From assembly GCA_963575745.1 (NCBI GenBank), contig CAUYUJ010012847.1, forward strand, positions 1 to 22,271: 22,271 nt of DNA, in the 5' to 3' direction. The position numbers and the translations under genes were made by a program. Below are positions 16,301 to 22,271 of the stretch, in pieces (the stretch's first letter is position 1; each line of letters starts with the position of its first letter). A model generated the notes under the pieces. It did no database searches and was not told where the DNA came from. It worked only from the letters and a program-made list of their open reading frames with translations. The stretch comes from Prorocentrum cordatum. Its lineage: Eukaryota; Sar; Dinophyceae; Prorocentrales; Prorocentraceae.

Positions 16301-16860
16301 TCATTTTGCAGTGCGCGTTCCCATTCCAAGGCCCCTCTTAAGAAGTTCATGCAAGCATTCTGTTTCACTGCGGAAGAGAGCCCGTTGGCAGAGGATCCCA
16401 CTTCGACAAGGACTGGCCATCCATCCTTCTCGCCCAAGAAAGCGGCAACGGGCATCGTGGAGTCGTAGTGTTCGACCAGCGAGAGCACCGCTTTGAAAAA
16501 GAGCCGCCCTCCACCCGCGTAGTTGTTGCACCATGTTTCACGTCTGGCCCCAAGCCCTGAAAGATTTCAAGCGAGCGCCCGATGTCAAAAATGAACGACT
16601 CTCCGTCATGGCAATGGTTATCTAATTCTGAGCCCCTGGCCAAAGTTACGAATGACGTCTACAGCGAGAATACATGAATCATTTCACGACGAATGTGTGC
16701 AGCGCTGAAGCGAGAGCCACATTCTGAAAACGCCTTCATATCCGTCCGTGTAGTTGTCGGAAATTGTGTTAACCGAAGTGCGCGGTGTTATAGGGAGAAC
16801 AAAATTTGGGAAACGGTTCGCTCTCCATCCGCGAAGTTGTTGGAAGCAGCATCATTTGAA
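16300..16860 (-). repeat. Family D units in inverted orientation
   Basis: Read on the minus strand, several units match the 82-bp family D unit. The clearest lie at about 16470-16532, 16688-16763 and 16774-16846. The anchor (TAGTTGTTGCA, TAGTTGTCGG, AAGTTGTTGG) is at 16521, 16751 and 16834. The last two are 83 bp apart, the family D period; the first gap (230 bp) fits about three decayed units. Confidence 0.7.
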
Positions 16861-17084
16861 GAATAATGTGCGGAGCCGTGGGAAATGTTGTCAGGAAGTT
16901 TGCGCAGGGCCACGTCGAAAAAAACACACCTAAGAACGATTCGCCCCTCCGCCCCTTGCAGCTGTTGGAGATATCGTGCTCGCCCCGCCCTGCCGGCACA
17001 CGATGGGTGGCGCGACGAGGACGAGCCTCTTCTGTCACCGAGCGCGTTCCGCTGCTCTGGAACTGCCCACTCGCAGACTCGAAG

Positions 17085-17280
17085 AAGAGACAACACCAAA
17101 ATTCATAGACTTGTGGCGCGCCGCGCGGATTCCTTGGATCCGCGCTGGGCCCCCGGGCGGCGCCTCCGGCGCCGCCCCTGGCGCGCTCCGCGCGCCAGGG
17201 AGGCGGGTCCAGCGCAGATCCAAGAAATCCGCGCGGATCGCCAAAAGTCTATGTTTATGGCGCTCTTTTCGTTACTCTAC
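17085..17280. mobile_element. Family C fold-back element, copy 2 (complete)
   Basis: The left arm reads TTCATAGACTTGTGGCG, CCGCGCGGATTCCTTGGATC, then CGCGCTGGGCCC. The right arm is its near complement and ends with CATAGACTTTTGGCGATCC on the opposite strand. The two core hairpins (GGGCGGCGCCTCCGGCGCCG and TGGCGCGCTCCGCGCGCCA) are present but in the opposite order to copy 1. Confidence 0.8.
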
Positions 17281-17285
17281 CAACG

Positions 17286-17741
17286 CTAACAAAAGATCAA
17301 GGCTTGTCTCGATGCAGGGGGGGCCTGTCTGCCTCGAAAAGCAAAAAGGACCCAGGCCCTTTGCGAGCACAGCTGCTTCGCGAGCAGTGGAGCGCGCTGG
17401 CATAGCTTTTACAGGAGGGATGGAGGGGGGATGGAGTAGGGAGTCGAGTTCCGGGAGCCGAGGCTCGAGAAGCTCGAAGGGGCTCCCAGCCCCCCGCGCG
17501 CGTTGTGCCCGGCCGACCCCCAGCGGCGCTGCCAGCCAGCATGGCCAGGCTCCGGATGCTCCTCGGGCCGTTGTGCGCGGCCCCGCTGGGCCTGGCCGCG
17601 GAATGGCCCGGGTGCCAGGAGCTTCCTCCAGAGCAGACACGGGGGTGGTCGTTTCTCCTTCCCCGCCCGCCCCCCCCCCACCCCTTTTTCCTCCCTCCTC
17701 CCTCCTCGTCCCTCCTCTTTCCCCCCTCCTCGTTCCTCCCT
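17286..17741. other. No gene seen
   Basis: GC-rich DNA becoming pyrimidine-rich from about 17650. Long frames here continue into the TCC tract and are not supported as genes. Confidence 0.45.
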
Positions 17742-18502
17742 GCTCCTCCTCCTCCTCCTCCTCCTCCTCCTCCTCCTCCTCCTCCTCCTCCTCCTCCTTC
17801 TCCTCCATCCCTTTTCCGTGCAACAGCTCTTCCCTGTCGCACCCTCAGACGTGGCGGCAGGGGAGGCCCGGCGTGTCGCCTGAGAGCTGCTGACATCTTG
17901 GAATCCTGAAAGCCGAAATCTACCATAGTTTCAAGGGTGGAGGGCATTCCCTTTTCAAAATATGGCTCCCGCTTCATCGCCACGCACATTCGTCTGACAA
18001 GTGTGCAACGGCTTCAAGAATGCAGGGTGGTTACTTTTCACAAATTTAGCTCTCGTCTTAGTGCCGCGCGCATTCGTCGCAAAAGTTTGTCCAAGTTTCC
18101 AGGGCTCGTGAACTGAAGTCCCAGGAACGGCGCTCTGGCGCGAATTCGGGTTGTCAGGATGCAGCAGCCACTTTGGTTCGTTGTGCTGAACAGGAATGGT
18201 CTTCTGGCACGGCTTCGGCTTGTCAGGACGCATCTGACACGGTGATCCGCGGCTTTGAAATCTCTGTAAATGTGTTTTGGCACAGTGCAGGATACCCAGA
18301 CAGCTTTTTTCAGTGAGACACTTCCTGCTGTGAAAACGATTTATTGTAGGGACCTCTGCGGAAAAAAATTGGAGGGAGGGCGTAGTACAGCATCATTGAT
18401 GCGTCTTGGGTTTACCCCGGTCCTCTTCCTTCTCCTCCTCCTCCTCCTCCTCCTCCTCCTCCTCCTCCTCCTCCTCCTCCTCCTCCTCCTCCTCCTCCTC
18501 CC

Positions 18503-18533
<31 letters not shown>

Positions 18534-18547
18534 TCCTCCTCCTCCTC

Positions 18548-18578
<31 letters not shown>

Positions 18579-18675
18579 TCCTCCTCCTCCTCCTCCTCCT
18601 CCTCCTCCTCCTCCTCCTCCTCCTCCTCCTCCTCCTCCTCCTCCTCCTCCTCCTCCTCCTCCTCCTCCTCCTCCC
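17742..18675 (+). repeat. Family D composite module, copy 2: TCC tract, decayed 82-bp units, TCC tract
   Basis: The module opens with a TCC tract (17742-17807) and a GCAGGGGAGGCCC ... GTGTCGCCTGAGA block like copy 1 (GTTTCGCCTGAGA). At least two 82-bp-type units follow (about 17935-18010 and 18018-18085). Then come two sub-repeats with CAGGAACGGCG / CTGGCGCG and TTGTCAGGATGCA near 18121 and 18190. It ends with GGAGGGAGGGCGTA and GATGCGTCTTGGGTTT before a long TCC tract (18421-18675). The end block is roughly 80% identical to copy 1 by eye. Confidence 0.75.
18421..18675. repeat. (TCC)n polypyrimidine tract
   Basis: About 250 bp of TCC triplets with a few C-run interruptions, the longest pyrimidine tract on the plus strand and the right border of family D module 2. 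Confidence 0.97.
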
Positions 18676-19027
18676 CTTTGCCGTGACCCCACGGCCTACC
18701 CTCTGATCTGGCCCCTGCATTTTCTCACGCCAGGCGTTTTCGCCGGGAAATTCGGGCCCACGGGGCCCTCACGGATCGATCTGGCTCGATTGATGCCGCG
18801 CAGGACGATGGGGGTTGGGGCTCCGTTTGCGATTTCTCACGGTGATGCAGTTTCGTTCGCGAAGTCGGGTCTCAGGGTCCCCTTCCCCCTGCTGCGAAAA
18901 CCACGACGGAGGTTTCTGTCGTCCGTTCTCCGCCTCCTAAGGCCAGTTTCGATCCAAGACGTATCGATTCCAGTCGGCCCCATTCGATCCCAAGATTATG
19001 ACGATCGATCCGATGCGGGTGCCAAGG
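18676..19027. other. No gene supported
   Basis: About 350 bp of balanced DNA. One plus-strand frame stays open from the TCC tract through here to 19230, giving a varied amino-acid composition (for example FAISHGDAVSF), but it continues into family E repeats and shows no known domain. Confidence 0.35.
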
Positions 19028-19202
19028 ATCTCACGGCGGAACACACATCTCTGGCGCAGACGAAGAAAATGCAATGTGTGAAAACGCTTGCGGCGAGAGC
19101 ACGTTTCCAGAGTAGATTGTCTGGAGGTCCCAAACGGGAGCGCGATGTTTGGGCGTCGACAGCGGAACACAAGTCTCACGGCGGAACGCAAATCTCCGGT
19201 GC
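19028..19202 (+). repeat. Family E array, copy 2
   Basis: A 28-bp direct repeat (TCTCACGGCGGAACACACAT and the equivalent with CGCAAAT) occurs at 19029-19056 and 19174-19202. Between them are GGCGAGAGCACGTTTCCAGA and AACGGGAGCGCGATG units. TTGGGCGTCGACAGCG at 19149-19164 is identical to 20873-20888 in copy 3. Confidence 0.7.
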
Positions 19203-19354
19203 GCTTGTTTTTGTGTGTCCCAGCCTCTGACCTCGGCCTCTGGGGGCCGTCTTCTCGGGCCCCTTTGGGCTCGCCGAACGCGTTCCACTGCTCGCAAAGT
19301 GCCTACTCGCAAACGTCGAAAACGACACATGTCTGCATGTGTGTAATATTTTTA

Positions 19355-19356
<2 letters not shown>

Positions 19357-19411
<55 letters not shown>

Positions 19412-19424
19412 ATATATATATAGA
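19357..19424. repeat. (TA)n microsatellite
   Basis: About 65 bp of TA with two CATA interruptions, followed by TAGAGATAGATA. Confidence 0.95.
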
Positions 19425-19737
19425 GATAGATATCGTGAATCCCCCATGGCGGATCCAGGCCATTTGCGAGCAGTTATTTTGGGAGTCTTGGAAAGCGCCT
19501 GCCTGTAGACTGCCAAGGCCGGACCCCGGGCGGCGAAGCACTGCACCCGGGAGAGGCTCGGCGAGTGCAGAGGGCATGCTTGCGCCGGGGTGTGGTTTGC
19601 AGTCCGGCTCCCCTGGGGCCCCGGGGGGCACGGCGCTGTCCTCGTCGCCGGGCTCCCCGGGGCTCGGCGGAGAATGGTGTCCAGGTCCCCGCCCGGCCCC
19701 CCAGGGTGTCCCCTGGAGTCGTCGAAAGGGATCGGAA

Positions 19738-19757
19738 CCCAGACATGATCGCGTCGT
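19738..19757 (-). mobile_element. Family A solo end
   Basis: CCCAGACATGATCGCGTCGT is exactly the complement of the right end of family A copies 1 and 4. The match stops at once on the inner side, so this is an isolated terminal fragment. Confidence 0.6.
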
Positions 19758-19829
19758 GAAATGATCCGGGCGAAAAAAACCCAGCCATATGCAGTTGAGA
19801 GTAATGCGTTGTGGGTGCCGCTTTCGGTG

Positions 19830-20110
19830 GAGCTCCCTATGGGGCCACGAAACGCGTGAGGAACGTGCCGTAAGGGGTGGGGGAGACGCATGCGAGCGGT
19901 GCCACTGGGGCCCTCGGTGGGGCTCCCTATGGTCGTGGGGGCTTCCTGACAGGCCTCCTGGAGGCGTCTTGGGGTGTCTTGGCGGCTTTGGGGGCCGTCC
20001 TGGGCCCATCTTGGGCGTGTTGAACGATCATTCGGAGACTCTGTGCTCTCTTGGACCGTCTTGGGGGTGTCTTGGTGGCCTCGACGGGCTGTCTTGGAGC
20101 TACACAGCGA
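19830..20110 (+). repeat. Family F / G related degenerate repeats
   Basis: GGGGCCACGAAACGCG and GTGCCACTGGGGCC resemble the 21-bp family G unit. From about 19940 the sequence becomes GTCTTGGGGTGTCTTGGCGG and similar family F units in the TCTTGG orientation. Confidence 0.55.
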
Positions 20111-20239
20111 GCCTGGGGAGCCAGGCCCCCCCTGATGAGTTCGGCGGTGGGTCGGATCCGACGAGGGGGGAAGGTCAAATTGCCAGTTTGGGGTCCCAGG
20201 GGGGGGCTTATGGGGGGGGAACAATCTCACACGCCTAGA

Positions 20240-20413
20240 GACCCACAAGGGGTCGGCGGATTTTTTCCGTACGGGGTCCCAACCCTTTCCCCGGGAGACG
20301 TTTTTCGTCTTGAGCCGTTTTTTGGCGCTCCCGAGGCCCGGCGAGGGGCCCCCAGGGCCGAAAGTGGTAATAAAAAAAAGCCTGATGTTTTTACGACGCG
20401 ATCATGTCTGGGG
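20240..20413 (+). mobile_element. Family A MITE-like element, copy 4 (left end decayed)
   Basis: The right end CGACGCGATCATGTCTGGGG is intact. The internal blocks ACGGGGTCCC, CCCTTTCCCCGGGAG, CGTTTTTTGGCG-like sequence and GAGGCCCGGCGAGGGGCCCC are in family order. The left terminal CCCCAGACATG is replaced by a weakly similar stretch. Confidence 0.72.
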
Positions 20414-20825
20414 GCAGGTCGGCCGCCGGGAGGGTCGGGCGGGCGGGTGGCGGGCGGGCTTCCAGGGAAGCGGACGGGTTGACCCTGACGGGCAGGCCCA
20501 ACGGGCTCGGACCCCCCTGGAAGCGGGTCGGGCGGGACACGGCGGCGGGCGCGAGCCAGCCTCCAAAAGCAGACGAACCGGCGCGAGGTGTGAAATGTTT
20601 TTTTGAGGCGAGGGCACGCTTCTCGGGGGCGGCCAAGAGGGGGGTGATGACCAGGGAGGGGGGTGATTATCACGGCGTGGGCCATGGATACTTCTTCACA
20701 TTCCATGGCGCCTCTTCTTATTTCATGACGTCCCTGGCCGCCCCCATGGGCCGCGCACGTGCCGCCAGCCATGATTTGCGCCCCCCTCCCCCTCTTGGAC
20801 ACCCCTCTTGGCCGCCCCCGAGCTT
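20414..20825. other. No gene seen
   Basis: GC-rich and then mixed DNA with no repeat family detected and no recognisable coding sequence. Confidence 0.4.
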
Positions 20826-20997
20826 CCTGAGTAAACTGTAAGGAGGTCTCGAGCGAGAGCGCCGCGATTCTGTTGGGCGTCGACAGCGCAGCGCTGGAGC
20901 GAATTGCGAGGTCCAAGGCGAGAGCGCGATTCTTGGGCACACCGTAAGGGAAGCCGAGGTGGGAGCCGTCGATGTTACGGCTGGGGGCCCAGGGTCT
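20826..20997 (+). repeat. Family E array, copy 3, ending at a TCC tract
   Basis: Units CTGAGTAAACTGTAAGGAGG, GAGCGAGAGCGCCGCGATTC and AAGGCGAGAGCGCGATTCTT follow one another. The closing block GGTGGGAGCCGTCGATGTTA and CTGGGGGCCCAGGG matches the end of copy 1. A pyrimidine tract starts directly after it. Confidence 0.75.
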
Positions 20998-21100
20998 CTC
21001 CTCCTCCTCCTCCTCCTTCTCCTCCTCCTCCTCCTCCTCCTCCTTCTCCTCTCCTCTCCTCCTCCTCCTCCTCCTCCTCCTCCCCTCCTCCTCCTCCTCG
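20998..21100. repeat. (CTC)n polypyrimidine tract
   Basis: About 100 bp of CTC triplets with TTC and frame-shifting interruptions. Confidence 0.95.
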
Positions 21101-21328
21101 AAGTCGATGTCGTCGTGGCCAAGAGCATCGATCTTCGACCCCTCCGAAGCCCTCTCGATCGCCGCTGGGGCGCTCCATGCAGCCGAGCGGCCTCACGGTC
21201 GAGAGGCGAGAGCGGCGAAGAGGCGACAGATTCGTTTGCATTCCCATCTCCTGGCCGCGGGACGGGGACTCCTCCTGTGTCTTTCTTTCCGCGTCCTCCT
21301 CCTGATCATCATTCTGCTTTGGTGTAGA
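21101..21328. other. No gene seen
   Basis: Mixed DNA between the CTC tract and the family C half copy. Nothing in it is recognisable. Confidence 0.4.
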
Positions 21329-21385
21329 GAGGGGGGTCCAGCTCCGACCCAAGAAATTGGCGCGGACCACCGAGTGGTTACTCGA
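21329..21385 (-). mobile_element. Family C fold-back element, copy 4 (right half only)
   Basis: GGGGGGTCCAGCTCCGACCC, AAGAAATTGGCGCGGACCAC and CGAGTGGTTA parallel the right arms of copies 1 and 2 (GGGTCCAGCGCAGATCCAAG, AAATCCGCGCGGAC). The left arm and most of the core are absent. Confidence 0.62.
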
Positions 21386-21570
21386 CGCCTGTGCCGCTCT
21401 GTTGCTGCTATGCTGTTCACCTCCCCTTGCTCCTTCTCCTCCCCCTCCTCCTGCTCCTCGGTCGTTCTTCGGTCGGGCCTCATCGGTCCACTCCTCGACC
21501 GTGGCGCGACAATTCCTGCAGAAAAGTTGTCGCACCAGCCTCTCTTTGAAAGGATCGGCGCGCCTCAGGT

Positions 21571-21762
21571 TTCGTCTCCTCCTCCTCCTCCTCGTTCTAC
21601 TCTTCCTCCTGCTGCCCCATCAGGCAAGGGGGCCCAGCTAGAGTGGCAAATACCTCCTCCTCCTCCTCCTTCTCCTCCTTCTCCTCCTCCTCCTCCTCTC
21701 ACTGCTCCTCCTCCTCCTCCTCCTCCTCCTCCTCCTCCTCCTTCTCCTCTCCTCCTCCTTTC
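21571..21762. repeat. Interrupted (CTC)n tracts
   Basis: Two CTC tracts (about 21571-21615 and 21656-21762) are separated by about 40 bp of mixed DNA. Confidence 0.92.
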
Positions 21763-21765
21763 CAC

Positions 21766-21768
21766 CGG

Positions 21769-21803
<35 letters not shown>

Positions 21804-21834
21804 TCATTATATTATATTATATATATATATATAT
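21766..21834. repeat. (TA)n with ATTATATTATA, self-complementary
   Basis: A TA-rich stretch with TAATATA and TTATATTATA interruptions that can fold back on itself, like the one at 13703-13764. Confidence 0.92.
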
Positions 21835-21976
21835 CACGCGCTCTCCCTCCTCCCCATCACTCCGTCTCCGCAAGACAAGGGTTCCACCTATTCCTATGCT
21901 CTTCCTCCTCCGCCTTCTAACTCTCGTCCTCCTCATCCTCATCCTCCATCTCCGATTATTACTCATATTGCTACTC

Positions 21977-22271
<295 letters not shown>

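Noticed and set aside
18406-19230. A 274-codon frame starting in the TCC tract with a varied C-terminal part
   Set aside because: The start lies in the microsatellite, the end lies in family E repeats, and the middle has no recognisable domain or coding-like context.

Overview
This window looks like eukaryotic nuclear DNA from a repeat-rich, GC-rich genome. I found no convincing complete gene, no tRNA or rRNA, no operon structure, no CRISPR array and no recognisable transposase or reverse transcriptase. Nearly all the long open frames read through microsatellites (GGA/TCC, GT/CA, GAA, GAC, CTA), which keep several frames open by composition alone. A large-genome protist, possibly a dinoflagellate, would fit the many short non-autonomous inverted-repeat elements, the abundant purine/pyrimidine tracts and the near absence of coding sequence. 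This is inference: I found no dinoflagellate spliced-leader sequence and no telomere repeat.

The main content is a set of dispersed repeat families recognisable because each occurs more than once here. Family A (terminal motif CCCCAGACATG, about 155-200 bp) has copies at 3424, 7421, 8573 (inverted) and 20240, a solo end at 19738 and a possible relic at 4725. Family B (TTATGTCGGGC ends, each with a nested small palindrome) has copies at 2337, 8342 and 15638; the first carries a perfect 8-bp target-site duplication. Family C is a fold-back element of about 200 bp with two GC hairpins in its core; copies at 7814 and 17085 are full, those at 15141 and 21329 are halves. A further inverted-repeat element (H) lies at 3072-3335.

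The other families are tandem. Family D is an 82-bp array inside a module bounded on both sides by TCC tracts, present twice (5366-6348 and 17742-18675) and as an inverted cluster at 16300-16860. Family E has a 41-bp period (14551, 19028, 20826) and shares a core motif with D. Family F is a CAAGA/TCTTG-rich repeat (10090-10530, 11330-12606, 13030-13149, 19830-20110) with a higher-order period of about 350-375 bp at 11.5-12.5 kb. Family G is a 21-bp minisatellite at 14295-14540.

Layout: 1-613 GT-rich satellite; 614-2012 mostly unassigned with one inverted repeat; 2.0-4.8 kb B1, H, A1, GAA tract, GT tract and one weak candidate exon (4518-4584); 5.4-6.8 kb D module 1 and a very long GGA tract; 6.9-8.8 kb GC-rich DNA with A2, C1, B2, A3; 9.4-9.9 kb acidic-coding GAG tract; 10.1-13.3 kb family F and GGA tracts; 13.6-14.8 kb CA/TA/CAA/GAC tracts, G and E1; 15.1-18.7 kb C3, B3, inverted D, C2 and D module 2; 19-22 kb E2, TA tract, A4, E3, C4 and a CTA tract running off the end. 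No genes can be shown to work together here; the region reads as intergenic or intronic repeat-rich DNA.
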